Below, piece after piece: positions 12,540 to 25,276 of a stretch of 64,000 nucleotides of DNA. Each line of letters starts with the position of its first letter. Position 1 is the stretch's first letter. Both the position numbers and the translations under genes were made by a program. Origin of the DNA: Clusia tigrina (Eukaryota > Arthropoda > Insecta > Diptera > Clusiidae); assembly GCA_920105625.2 (NCBI GenBank), contig OV050033.1:90584280-90648279 (forward strand), written 5' to 3'. The notes beneath the pieces are model-generated. The model worked only from the letters and a program-made list of their open reading frames with translations. It was not told where the DNA came from and searched no databases.

Positions 12540-14923
12540 CTCGAGCCTCTTGTCAATTTAAGCTATCGCTCAAAGCTTTGCTACCCTTGAGTCCCAAATC
12601 AAACACTGATAAATCTTCAAATGGCCCTAACTTCTATACGGTACGTCCTACACCTATCAAAGTTTGCAACATACAAATGCTTGTAACTTTTTACTGGAGC
12701 GTCATAAAACCTTGAAATTTTGTAACAATAAAGTACTCGAGCCTCTTGTCAATTTAAGATATCGCTCAAACCTATGCTACCCTTGAGTCCCAAATCAAAC
12801 ACTGACAAAACTTCAAATGGCCCTAACTTCTATACGATGCATCCTATACCTATCAAAGTTTGCAACATACAAATGCTTGCAACTTTTTACTGGAGCGTCA
12901 TAAAACCTTGAAATTTTGTAACAATAAAGTACTCGAGCCTCTTGTCAATTTAAGCTATCGCTCAAAGCTATGTTACCCTTGAGTCCCAAATCAAACACTG
13001 ATAAAACTTCAAATGGCCCTAACTTCTATACGGTACGTCCTACACCTATCAACGTTTGCAACATACAAATGCTTACAACTTTTTACTGGAGCGTCATAAA
13101 ACCTTGAAATTTTGTAACAATAAAGAACTCGAGCCTCTTGTCAATTTAAGCTATCGCTCAAAGCTATGCTACCCTTGAGTCCCAAATCAAACACTGATAA
13201 ATATTCAAATGGCCCTAACTTCTATACGGTACGTCCTACACCTATCAAAGTTTGCAACATGCAAATGCCTGCAACTTTTTACTGGAGCGTCATAAAACCT
13301 TGAAATTTTGTAACAATAAAGTACTCGAGCCTCTTGTCAATTTAAGCTATCGCTCAAAGCTATGCTACCCTTGAGTCCCAAATCAAACACTGATAAATAT
13401 TCAAATGGCCCTAACTTCTATACGTTACATCCTACACCTATCAAAGTTTGCAACATACAAATGCTTGTAACTTTTTACTGGAGCGTCATAAAACCTTGAA
13501 ATTTTGTAACAATAAATTACTCGAGCCTCTTGTCAAATTAAGCTATCGCTCAAAGCTATGCTACCCTTGAGTCCTAAATCAAACACTGATAAAACTTCAA
13601 ATGGCCCTAACTTCTATACGGTACGTCCTACACCTATCAAAGTTTGCAACATACAAATGCTTGTAACTTTTTACTGGAGCGTCATAAAACCTTAAAATTT
13701 TGTAACAATAAAGTACTCGAGCCTCTTGTCAATTTAAGATATCGCTCAAAGCTATGCTACCCTTGAGTCCCAAATCAAACACTGACAAAACTTCAAATGG
13801 CCCTAACTTCTATACGATGCATCCTATACCTATCAAAGTTTGCAACATACAAATGCTTGCAACTTTTTACTGGAGCGTCATAAAACCTTGCAATTTTGTA
13901 ACAATAAAGTACTCGAGCCTCTTGTCAATTTAAGCTATCGCTCAAAGCTTTGCTACCCTTGAGTCCCAAATCAAACACTGATAAATCTTCAAATGGGCCT
14001 AACTTCTATACGGTACGTCCTACACCTATCAAAGTTTGCAACATACAAATGCTTGCAACTTTTTACTGGAGCGTCAAAAAACCTTGAAATTTTGTAACAA
14101 TAAAGTACTCGAGCCTCTTGTCAATTTAAGCTATCGCTCAAAGCTATGTTAACCTTGAGTCCCAAATCAAACACTGATAAAACTTCAAATGGCCCTAACT
14201 TCTATACGGTACGTCCTACACCTATCAACGTTTGCAACATACAAATGCTTACAACTTTTTACTGGAGCGTCATAAAACCTTGAAATTTTGTAACAATAAA
14301 GTACTCGAGCCTCTTGTCAATTTAAGCTATCGCTCAAAGCTATGCTACCCTTGAGTCCCAAATCAAACACTGATAAATATTCAAATGGCCCTAACTTCTA
14401 TACGTTACATCCTACACCTATCCAAGTTTGCAACATACAAATGCTTGTAACTTTTTACTGGAGCGTCATAAAACCTTGAAATTTTGTAACAATAAAGTAC
14501 TCGAGTCTCTTGTCAAATTAAGCTATCGCTCAAAGCTATGCTACCCTTGAGTCCTAAATCAAACACTGATAAAACTTCAAATGGCCCTAACTTCTATACG
14601 GTACGTCCTACACCTATCAAAGTTTGCACCATACAAATGCTTGTAACTTTTTACTGGAGCGTCATAAAACCTTAAAATTTTGTAACAATAAAGTACTCGA
14701 GCCTCTTGTCAATTTAAGATATCGCTCAAAGCTATGCTACCCTTGAGTCCCAAATCAAACACTGACAAAACTTCAAATGGCCCTAACTTCTATACGATGC
14801 ATCCTATACCTATCAAAGTTTGCAACATACAAATGCTTGCAACTTTTTACTGGAGCGTCATAAAACCTTGAAATTTTGTAACAATAAAGTACTCGAGCCT
14901 CTTGTCAATTTAAGCTATCGCTC
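12223..14923 (+). repeat. 2.7-kb segmental duplication within the satellite, copy 1
   Basis: Matches 16532-19232 at a constant offset of 4,309 bp (22 monomers minus 3 bp): CAACG markers at 12266, 13050 and 14226 pair with 16575, 17359 and 18535, and CCCTGAC at 12431 pairs with 16740. Rare variants are shared, including GTTAACC with GAGTCCC and ACTCGAGTCTCTTGTC. One internal monomer, starting near 13129, is not shared: here it has GATAAATATT, GGTACG and ATGCAAATGCCTGCAAC, while the partner holds a different monomer. The left edge lies in subrepeat A and the right edge in segment C, as judged by loss of shared variants. It overlaps the end of the previous HOR copy. Confidence 0.85.
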
Positions 14924-16531
14924 AAAGCTATGCTACCCTTGAGTCCCAAATCAAACACGGATAAATCTTCAAATGGCCTTAACTTCTATACGGTACGTCC
15001 TACACCTATCAAAGTTTGCAACATACAAATGCTTGTAACTTTTTACTGGAGCGTCAAAAAACCTTGAAATTTTGTAACAATAAAGTACTCGAGCCTCTTG
15101 TCAATTTAAGCTATCGCTCGAAGCTTTGCTACCCTTGAGTCCCAAATCAAACACTGATAAATCTTCAAGTGGCCCTAACTTCTATACGGTACGTCCTACA
15201 CCTATCAAAGTTTGCAACATACAAATGCTTGTAACTTTTTACTGGAGCGTCATAAAACCTTAAAATTTTGTAACAATAAAGTACTCGAGCCTCCTGTAAA
15301 TTTAAGATATCGCTCAAAGCTATGCTACCCTTGAGTCCCAAATCAAACACTGACAAAACTTCAAATGGCCCTAACTTCTATACGATGCATCCTATACCTA
15401 TCAAAGTTTGCAACATACAAATGCTTGCAACTTTTTACTGGAGCGTCAAAAACCTTGAAATTTTGTAACAATAAAGTACTCGAGCCTCTTGTCAATTTAA
15501 GCTATCGCTCGAAGCTTTGCTACCTTTGAGTCCCAAATCAAACACTGATAAATCTTCAAATGGCCCTAACTTCTATACGGTACGTCCTACACCTATCAAA
15601 GTTTGCAACATACAAATGCTTGTAACTTTTTACTGGAGCGTCATAAAACCTTAAAATTTTTTAACAATAAAGTACTCGAGCCTCTTGTAAAATTAAGCTA
15701 TCGCTCAAAGCTATGCTACCCTTGAGTCCTAAATCAAACACTGATAAAACTTCAAATGGCCCTAACTTCTATACGGTACGTCCTACACCTATCAAAGTTT
15801 GCAACATACAAATGCTTGTAACTTTTTACTGGAGCGTCATAAAACCTTAAAATTTTGTAACAATAAAGTACTCGAGCCTCTTGTCAATTTAAGATATCGC
15901 TCAAAGCTATGCTACCCTTGAGTCCCAAATGAAACACTGACAAAACTTCAAATGGCCCTAACTTCTATACGATGCATCCTATACCTATCAAAGTTTGCAA
16001 CATACAAATGCTTGCAACTTTTTACTGGAGCGTCAAAAACCTTGAAATTTTGTAACAATAAAGTACTCGAGCCTCTTGTCAATTTAAGCTATCGTTCGAA
16101 GCTTTGCTACCTTTGAGTCCCAAATCAAACACTGATAAATCTTCAAATGGCCCTAACTTCTATACGGTACGTCCTACACCTATCAAAGTTTGCAACATAC
16201 AAATGCTTGCAACTTTTTACTGGAGCGTCAAAAAACCTTGAAATTTTGTAACAATAAAGTACTCGAGCCTCTTGTCAATTTAAGCTATCGTTCGAAGCTT
16301 TGCTACCTTTGAGTCCCAAATCAAACACTGATAAATCTTCAAATGGCCCTAACTTCTATACGATGCATCCTATACCTATCAAAGTTTGCAACATACAAAT
16401 GCTTGCAACTTTTTACTGGAGCGTCAAAAACCTTGAAATTTTGTAACAATAAAGTACTCCAGCCTCTTGTCAATTTAAGCTATCGTTCGAAGCTTTGCTA
16501 CCTTTGAGTCCCAAATCAAACACTGATAAAT
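14924..16531 (+). repeat. Satellite block with locally homogenised CTACCTTTGAG monomers
   Basis: About eight monomers between the two 2.7-kb copies. Three consecutive ones (around 16.08, 16.27 and 16.46 kb) share GTTCGAAGCTTTGC and CTACCTTTGAG at 195-196-bp spacing in segment C but differ in A+B (GGTACGTCC with AAAAAACC; CGATGCATCC; CAACGTTTGC). The homogenised tract is therefore about half a monomer long. One XhoI site is CTCCAG near 16457. No other feature is visible. Confidence 0.8.
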
Positions 16532-19232
16532 CTTCAAATGGCCCTAACTTCTATACGGTACGTCCTACACCTATCAACGTTTGCAACATACAAATGCTTA
16601 CAACTTTTTACTGGAGCGTCATAAAACCTTGAAATTTTGTAACAATAAAGTACTCGAGCCTCCTGTCAATTTAAGCTATCGCTCAAAGCTATGCTACCCT
16701 TGAGTCCCAAATCAAACACTGATAAATCTTCAAATGGCCCTGACTTCTATACGTTACATCCTACACCTATCAAAGTTTGCAACATACAAATGCTTGCAAC
16801 TTTTTACTGGAGCGTCATAAAACCTTGAAATTTTGTAACAATAAAGTACTCGAGCCTCTTGTCAATTTAAGCTATCGCTCAAAGCTTTGCTACCCTTGAG
16901 TCCCAAATCAAACACTGATAAATCTTCAAATGGCCCTAACTTCTATACGGTACGTCCTACACCTATCAAAGTTTGCAACATACAAATGCTTGTAACTTTT
17001 TACTGGAGCGTCATAAAACCTTGAAATTTTGTAACAATAAAGTACTCGAGCCTCTTGTCAATTTAAGATATCGCTCAAAGCTATGCTACCCTTGAGTCCC
17101 AAATCAAACACTGACAAAACTTCAAATGGCCCTAACTTCTATACGATGCATCCTATACCTATCAAAGTTTGCAACATACAAATGCTTGCAACTTTTTACT
17201 GGAGCGTCATAAAACCTTGAAATTTTGTCACAATAAAGTACTCGAGCCTCTTGTCAATTTAAGCTATCGCTCAAAGCTATGTTACCCTTGAGTCCCAAAT
17301 CAAACACTGATAAAACTTCAAATGGCCCTAACTTCTATACGGTACGTCCTACACCTATCAACGTTTGCAACATACAAATGCTTACAACTTTTTACTGGAG
17401 CGTCATAAAACCTTGAAATTTTGTAACAATACAGTACTCGAGCCTCTTGTCAATTTAAGCTATCGCTCAAAGCTATGTTACCCTTGAGTCCCAAATGAAA
17501 CATGGATAAAACTTCAAATGGCCCTAACTTCTATACGGTACGTCTTACACCTATCAAAGTTTGCAACATACAAATGCTTGCAACTTTTTACTGGAGCGTC
17601 AAAAAACCTTGAAATTTTGTAACAATAAAGTACTCGAGCCTCTTGTCAATTTAAGCTATCGCTCAAAGCTATGCTACCCTTGAGTCCCAAATCAAACACT
17701 GATAAATATTCAAATGGCCCTAACTTCTATACGTTACATCCTACACCTATCAAAGTTTGCAACATACAAATGCTTGTAACTTTTTACTGGAGCGTCATAA
17801 AACCTTGAAATTTTGTAACAATAAAGTACTCGAGCCTCTTGTCAAATTAAGCTATCGCTCAAAGCTATGCTACCCTTGAGTCCTAAATCAAACACTGATA
17901 AAACTTCAAATGGCCCTAACTTCTATACGGTACGTCCTAAACCTATCAAAGTTTGCAACATACAAATGCTTGTAACTTTTTACTGGAGCGTCATAAAACC
18001 TTAAAATTTTGTAACAATAAAGTACTCGAGCCTCTTGTCAATTTAAGATATCGCTCAAAGCTATGCTACCCTTGAGTCCCAAATCAAACACTGACAAAAC
18101 TTCAAATGGCCCTAACTTCTATACGATGCATCCTATACCTATCAAAGTTTGCAACATACAAATGCTTGCAACTTTTTACTGGAGCGTCATAAAACCTTGC
18201 AATTTTGTAACAATAAAGTACTCGAGCCTCTTGTCAATTTAAGCTATCGCTCAAAGCTTTGCTACCCTTGAGTCCCAAATCAAACACTGATAAATCTTCA
18301 AATGGCCCTAACTTCTATACGGTACGTCCTACACCTATCAAAGTTTGCAACATACAAATGCTTGCAACTTTTTACTGGAGCGTCAAAAAACCTTGAAATT
18401 TTGTAACAATAAAGTACTCGAGCCTCTTGTCAATTTAAGCTATCGCTCAAAGCTATGTTAACCTTGAGTCCCAAATCAAACACTGATAAAACTTCAAATG
18501 GCCCTAACTTCTATACGGTACGTCCTACACCTATCAACGTTTGCAACATACAAATGCTTACAACTTTTTACTGGAGCGTCATAAAACCTTGAAATTTTGT
18601 AACAATAAAGTACTCGAGCCTCTTGTCAATTTAAGCTATCGCTCAAAGCTATGCTACCCTTGAGTCCCAAATCAAACACTGATAAATATTCAAATGGCCC
18701 TAACTTCTATACGTTACATCCTACACCTGACCAAGTTTGCAACATACAAATGCTTGTAACTTTTTACTGGAGCGTCATAAAACCTTGAAATTTTGTAACA
18801 ATAAAGTACTCGAGTCTCTTGTCAAATTAAGCTATCGCTCAAAGCTATGCTACCCTTGAGTCCTAAATCAAACACTGATAAAACTGCAAATGGCCCTAAC
18901 TTCTATACGGTACGTCCTACACCTATCAAAGTTTGCAACATACAAATGCTTGTAACTTTTTACTGGAGCGTCATAAAACCTTAAAATTTTGTAACAATAA
19001 AGTACTCGAGCCTCTTGCCAATTTAAGATATCGCTCAAAGCTATGCTACCCTTGAGTCCCAAATCAAACACTGACAAAACTTCAAATGGCCCTAACTTCT
19101 ATACGATGCATCCTATACCTATCAAAGTTTGCAACATACAAATGCTTGCAACTTTTTACTGGAGCGTCATAAAACCTTGAAATTTTGTAACAATAAAGTA
19201 CTCGAGCCTCTTGTCAATTTAAGCTATCGCTC
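16532..19232 (+). repeat. 2.7-kb segmental duplication within the satellite, copy 2
   Basis: Partner of 12223-14923. The monomer starting near 17438 (GTTACCC, GAAACATGG, GTCTTACACC, GTCAAAAAACC) replaces the GATAAATATT/GCCTGCAAC monomer of copy 1 while both flanks stay collinear, which looks like conversion of one whole monomer. Private substitutions include CTGACCAAG near 18728 against TATCCAAG in copy 1, AAACTGCAAATGG near 18883, and CAATACAGTACTC near 17430. Confidence 0.85.
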
Positions 19233-20179
19233 GAAGCTTTGCTACCCTTGAGTCCCAAATCAAACACTGATAAATCTTCAAATGGCCCTAACTTCTATAC
19301 GGTACGTCCTACACCTATCAAAGTTTGCAACATACAAATGCTTGCAACTTTTTACTGGAGCGTCAAAAAAACTTGAAATTTTGTAACAATAAAGTACTCG
19401 AGCCTCTTGTCAATTTAAGCTATCGCTCAAAGCTATGTTACCCTTGAGTCCCAAATCAAACACTGATAAAACTTCAAATGGCCCTAACTTCTATACGGTA
19501 CGTCCTACACCTATCAACGTTTGCAACATACAAATGCTTACAACTTTTTACTGGAGCGTCATAAAACCTTGAAATTTTGTAACAATAAAGTACTCGAGCC
19601 TCCTGTCAATTTAAGCTATCGCTCAAAGCTATGCTACCCTTGAGTCCCAATTCAAACACTGATAAATCTTCAAATGGCCCTAACTTCTATACGTTACATC
19701 CTACACCTATCAAAGTTTGCAACATGAAATGCTTGTATCTTTTAACTGGAGCGTCATAAAACCTTGAAATTTTGTAACAATAAAGTACTCGAGCCTCTTG
19801 TCAAATTAAGCTATCGCTCAAAGCTATGCTACCCTTGAGTTCCAAATCAAACACTGACAAAACTTCAAATGGCCCTAACTTCTATACGATGCATCCTATA
19901 CCTATCAAAGTTTGCAACATACAAATGCTTGCAACTTTTTACTGGAGCGTCATAAAACCTTGAAATTTTGTAACAATAAAGTACTCGAGCCTCTTGTCAA
20001 TTTAAGCTATCGCTCAAAGCTATGTTACCCTTGAGTCCCAAATCAAACACTGATAAAACTTCAAATGGCCCTAACTTCTATACGGTACGTCCTACACCTA
20101 TCAACGTTTACAACATACAAATGCTTACAACTTTTTACTGGAGCGTCATAAAACCTTGAAATTTTGTAACAATAAAGTA
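19233..20179 (+). repeat. Transitional satellite monomers ending in a CAACG monomer
   Basis: About five monomers: CGAAGCTTTGC with GTCAAAAAAACTTG; GTTACCC with CAACG (19515); CTCGAGCCTCCTG with an ATGAAATGC one-base-short form; GAGTTCC with CGATGCATCC; GTTACCC with CAACGTTTAC (20102). The 587-bp spacing of the last two CAACG anchors is three monomers minus one base. No other feature is visible. Confidence 0.8.
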
Positions 20180-22139
20180 CTCGAGCCTCTTGTCAATTTA
20201 AGCTATCGCTCAAAGCTATGCTACCCTTGAGTCCCAAATCAAACACTGATAAATATTCAAATGGCCCTAACTTCTATACGTTACATCCTACACCTATCAA
20301 AGTTTGCAACATACAAATGCTTGTAACTTTTTACTGGAGCGTCATAAAACCTTGAAATTTTGTAACAATAAAGTACTCGAGCCTCTTGTCAAATTAAGCT
20401 ATCGCTCAAAGCTATGCTACCCTTGAGTCCTAAATCAAACACTGATAAAACTTCAAATGGCCCTAACTTCTATACGGTACGTCTTACACCTATCAAAGTT
20501 TGCAACATACAAATGCTTGCAACTTTTTACTGGAGCGTCATAAAACCTTGAAATTTTGTAACAATAAAGTACTCGAGCCTCTTGTCAATTTAAGCTATCG
20601 CTCAAAGCTATGCTACCCTTGAGTCCCAAATCAAACACTGATAAATATTCAAATGGCCCTAACTTCTATACGTTACATCCTACACCTATCAAAGTTTGCA
20701 ACATACAAATGCTTGTAACTTTTTACTGGAGCGTCATAAAACCTTGAAATTTTGTAACAATAAAGTACTCGAGCCTCTTGTCAATTTAAGATATCGCTCA
20801 AAGCTATGCTACCCTTGAGTCCCAAATCAAACACTGACAAAACTTCATATGGCCCTAACTTCTATACGATGCATCCTATACCTATCAAAGTTTGCAACAT
20901 ACAAATGCTTGCAACTTTTTACTGGAGCGTCATAAAACCTTGAAATTTTGTAACAATAAAGTACTCGAGCCTCTTGTCAATTTAAGCTATCGCTCAAAGC
21001 TATGTTACCCTTGAGTCCCAAATCAAACACTGATAAAACTTCAAATGGCCCTAACTTCTATACGGTACGTCCTACACCTATCAACGTTTGCAACATACAA
21101 ATGCTTACAACTTTTTACTGGAGCGTCATAAAACCTTGAAATTTTGTAACAATAAAGTACTCGAGCCTCTTGTCAATTTAAGCTATCGCTCAAAGCTATG
21201 CTACCCTTGAGTCCCAAATCAAACACTGATAAATATTCAAATGGCCCTAACTTCTATACGTTACATCCTACACCTATCAAAGTTTGCAACATACAAATGC
21301 TTGTAACTTTTTACTGGAGCGTCATAAAACCTTGAAATTTTGTAACAATAAAGTACTCGAGCCTCTTGTCAAATTAAGCTATCGCTCAAAGCTATGCTAC
21401 CCTTGAGTCCTAAATCAAACACTGATAAAACTTCAAATGGCCCTAACTTCTATACGGTACGTCCTACACCTATCAAAGTTTGCAACATACAAATGCTTGT
21501 AACTTTTTACTGGAGCGTCATAAAACCTTAAAATTTTGTAACAATAAAGTACTCGAGCCTCTTGTCAATTTAAGATATCGCTCAAAGCTATGCTACCCTT
21601 GAGTCCCAAATCAAACACTGACAAAACTTCAAATGGCCCTAACTTCAATACGATGCATCCTATACCTATCAAAGTTTGCAACATACAAATGCTTGCAACT
21701 TTTTACTGGAGCGTCATAAAACCTTGAAATTTTGTAACAATAAAGTACTCGAGCCTCTTGTCAATTTAAGCTATCGCTCAAAGCTTTGCTACCCTTGAGT
21801 CCCAAATCAAACACTGATAAATCTTCAAATGGCCCTAACTTCTATACGGTACGTCCTACACCTATCAAAGTTTGCAACATACAAATGCTTGCAACTTTTT
21901 ACTGGAGCGTCAAAAAACCTTGAAATTTTGTAACAATAAAGTACTCGAGCCTCTTGTCAATTTAAGCTATCGCTCAAAGCTATGTTACCCTTGAGTCCCA
22001 AATCAAACACTGATAAAACTTCAAATGGCCCTAACTTCTATACGGTACGTCCTACACCTATCAACGTTTGCAACATACAAATGCTTACAACTTTTTACTG
22101 GAGCGTCATAAAACCTTGAAATTTTGTGACAATAAAGTA
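20180..22139 (+). repeat. Two 5-monomer HOR periods (980 bp each) with shuffled inner slots
   Basis: The anchor monomer (GTTACCC, CAACGTTTGC, GCTTACAAC) recurs at 20102, 21082 and 22062, exactly 980 bp apart. The slot after each anchor is always GATAAATATT/GTTACATCC and the next is TCAAATT/GTCCTAAATC. The middle slots differ: the first period has a second GATAAATATT monomer and then AGATATC, while the second has AGATATC and then CAAAGCTTTGC/GTCAAAAAACC. Register is therefore conserved while content has been exchanged. Confidence 0.85.
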
Positions 22140-23706
22140 CTCGAGCCTCTTGTCAATTTAAGCTATCGCTCAAAGCTATGCTACCCTTGAGTCCCAAATC
22201 AAACACTGATAAATATTCAAATGGCCCTAACTTCTATACGTTACATCCTACACCTATCCAAGTTTGCAACATACAAATGCTTGTAACTTTTTACTGGAGC
22301 GTCATAAAACCTTGAAATTTTGTAACAATAAAGTACTCGAGCCTCTTGTCAAATTAAGCTATCGCTCAAAGCTATGCTACCCTTGAGTCCTAAATCAAAC
22401 ACTGATAAAACTACAAATGGCCCTAACTTCTATACGGTACGTCCTAAACCTATCAAAGTTTGCAACATACAAATGCTTGTAACTTTTTACTGGAGCGTCA
22501 TAAAACCTTAAAATTTTGTAACAATAAAGTACTCAAGCCTCTTGTCAATTTAAGATATCGCTCAAAGCTATGCTACCCTTGAGTCCCAAATCAAACACTG
22601 ACAAAACTTCAAATGGCCCTAACTTCTATACGATGCATCCTATACCTATCAAAGTTTGCAACATACAAATGCTTGCAACTTTTTACTGGAGCGTCATAAA
22701 ACCTTGAAATTTTGTAACAATAAAGTACTCGAGCCTCTTGTCAATTTAAGCTATCGCTCAAAGCTATGCTACCCTTGAATCCCAAATCAAACACTGATAA
22801 ACCTTCAAATGGCCCTAACTTCTATACGGTACGTCCTACACCTATCAAAGTTTCCAACATACAAATGCTCGTAACTTTTTACTGGAGCGTCATAAAACCT
22901 TGAAATTTTGTAACAATAAAGTACTCGAGCCTCTTGTCAATTTAAGCTATCGCTCAAAGCTATGCTACCCTTGAGTCCCACATCAAACACTGATAAAACT
23001 TCAAATGCCCCTAACTTCTATACGGTACGTCCTACACCTATCAAAGTTTGCAACATGAAATGCTTGTATCTTTTTACTGGAGCGTCATAAAACCTTGAAA
23101 TTTTGTAACAATAAAGTACTCGAGCCTCTTGTCAAATTAAGCTATCGCTCAAAGCTATGCTACCCTTGAGTCCTAAATCAAACACTGATAAAACTTCAAA
23201 TGGCCCTAACTTCTATACGGTACGTCCTACACCTATCAAAGTTTGCAACATACAAATGCATGTAACTTTTTACTGGAGCGTCATAAAACCTTAAAATTTT
23301 GTAACAATAAAGTACTCGAGCCTCTTGTCAATTTAAGATATCGCTCAAAGCTATGCTACCCTTGAGTCCCAAATCAAACACTGACAAAACTTCAAATGGC
23401 CTGAACTTCTATACGATGCATCCTATACCTATCAAAGTTTGCAACATACAAATGCTTGCAACTTTTTACAGGTGCGTCATAAAACCTTGAAATTTTGTAA
23501 CAATAAAGTACTCGAGCCTCTTGTCAATTTAAGCTATCGCTCAAAGCTATGTTACCCTTGAGTCCCAAATGAAACATGGATAAAACTTCAAAAGGCCCTA
23601 ACTTCTATACGGTACGTCTTACACCTATCAAAGTTTGCAACATACAAATGCTTGCAACTTTTTACTGGTGCGTTATAAAACCTTGAAATTTTGTAACAAT
23701 AAAGTA
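22140..23706 (+). repeat. Junction into the CTCAAG/ACC-insertion HOR family
   Basis: Begins like the 5-mer units (GTTACATCC with TATCCAAG; GTCCTAAATC with ACTACAAATGG), then at 22532 enters the next family with the CTCAAG variant of the XhoI site. Then follow GAATCCC/GTTTCCAAC/GCTCGTAAC, CCCACATC/ATGCCCC/ATGAAATGC, GTCCTAAATC, GGCCTGAAC with TACAGGTGCG, and GTTACCC/AAAAGGCCC with GTGCGTTATAAAACC. This is the last part of the HOR that starts in full at 23707. Confidence 0.85.
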
Positions 23707-25276
23707 CTCGAGCCTCTTGTCAATTTAAGCTATCGCTCAAAGCTATGCTACCACCCTTGAGTCCCAAATCAAACACTGATAAATATTCAAATGGCCCTAA
23801 CTTCTATACGTTACATCCTACACCTATCAAAGTTTGCAACATACAAATGCTTGTAACTTTTTACTGGAGCGTCATAAAACCTTGAAATTTTGTAACAATA
23901 AAGTACTCGAGCCTCTTGTCAAATTAAGCTATCGCTCAAAGCTATGCTACCCTTGAGTCCCAAATCAAACACTGATAAAACTTTAAATGGCCCTAACTTC
24001 TATATGGTACGTCCTACACCTATCAAAGTTTGCAATATACAAATGCTTGCAACTTTTTACTGGAGCGTCATAAAACCTTGAAATTTTGTAACAATAAAGT
24101 ACTCAAGCCTCTTGTCAATTTAAGATATCGCTCAAAGCTATGCTACCCTTGAGTCCCAAATCAAACACTGACAAAACTTCAAATGGCCCTAACTTCTATA
24201 CGATGCATCCTATACCTATCAAAGTTTGCAACATACAAATGCTTGCAACTTTTTACTGGAGCGTCATAAAACCTTGAAATTTTGTAACAATAAAGTACTC
24301 GAGCCTCTTGTCAATTTAAGCTATCGCTCAAAGCTATGCTACCCTTGAATCCCAAATCAAACACTGATAAACCTTCAAATGGCCCTAACTTCTATACGGT
24401 ACGTCCTACACCTATCAAAGTTTCCAACATACAAATGCTCGTAACTTTTTACTGGAGCGTCATAAAACCTTGAAAATTTGTAACAATAAAGTACTCGAGC
24501 CTCTTGTCAATTTAAGCTATCGCTCAAAGCTATGCTACCCTTGAGTCCCACATCAAACACTGATAAAACTTCAAATGCCCCTAACTTCTATACGGTACGT
24601 CCTACACCTATCAAAGTTTGCAACATGAAATGCTTGTATCATTTTACTGGAGCGTCATAAAACCTTGAAATTTTGTAACAATAAAGTACTCGAGCCTCTT
24701 GTCAAATTAAGCTATCGCTCAAAGCTATGCTACCCTTGAGTCCTAAATCAAACACTGATAAAACTTCAAATGGCCCTAACTTCTATACGGTACGTCCTAC
24801 ACCTATCAAAGTTTGCAACATACAAATGCTTGTAACTTTTTACTGGAGCGTCATAAAACCTTAAAATTTTGTAACAATAAAGTACTCGAGCCTCTTGTCA
24901 ATTTAAGATATCGCTGAAAGCTATGCTACCCTTGAGTCCCAAATCAAACACTGACAAAACTTCAAATGGCCTGAACTTCTATACGATGCATCCTATACCT
25001 ATCAAAGTTTGCAACATACAAATGCTTGCAACTTTTTACAGGTGCGTCATAAAACCTTGAAATTTTGTAACAATAAAGTACTCGAGCCTCTTGTCAATTT
25101 AAGCTATCGCTCAAAGCTATGTTACCCTTGAGTCCCAAATGAAACATGGATAAAACTTCAAAAGGCCCTAACTTCTATACGGTACGTCTTACACCTATCA
25201 AAGTTTGCAACATACAAATGCTTGCAACTTTTTACTGGTGCGTTATAAAACCTTGAAATTTTGTAACAATAAAGTA
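23707..25276 (+). repeat. ACC-insertion HOR, 8-monomer version (1,570 bp)
   Basis: Starts with the monomer carrying a 3-bp insertion (CTACCACCC at 23748). Then come TTTAAATGG with ATATGGTACG and GCAATAT; CTCAAG with AGATATC and CGATGCATCC (24102); GAATCCC with GTTTCCAAC, GCTCGTAAC and GAAAATTTG; CCCACATC with ATGCCCC and ATGAAATGC; GTCCTAAATC with TTAAAATTTT; AGATATC with GGCCTGAAC and TACAGGTGCG; GTTACCC with GAAACATGG, AAAAGGCCC and GTGCGTTATAAAACC. The length is 8x196 +3 (insertion) -1 (ATGAAATGC), which accounts for 1,570 exactly. Confidence 0.92.

Noticed and set aside
15165..19077. Open frames of 63 and 69 codons on the - strand at 15165-15356 and 18868-19077
   Set aside because: Both lie across two satellite monomers and encode nearly the same peptide, because the same repeat variants lie beneath. 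There is no ribosome-binding or splice context and the pattern follows the 196-bp monomer; they are repeat shadows.
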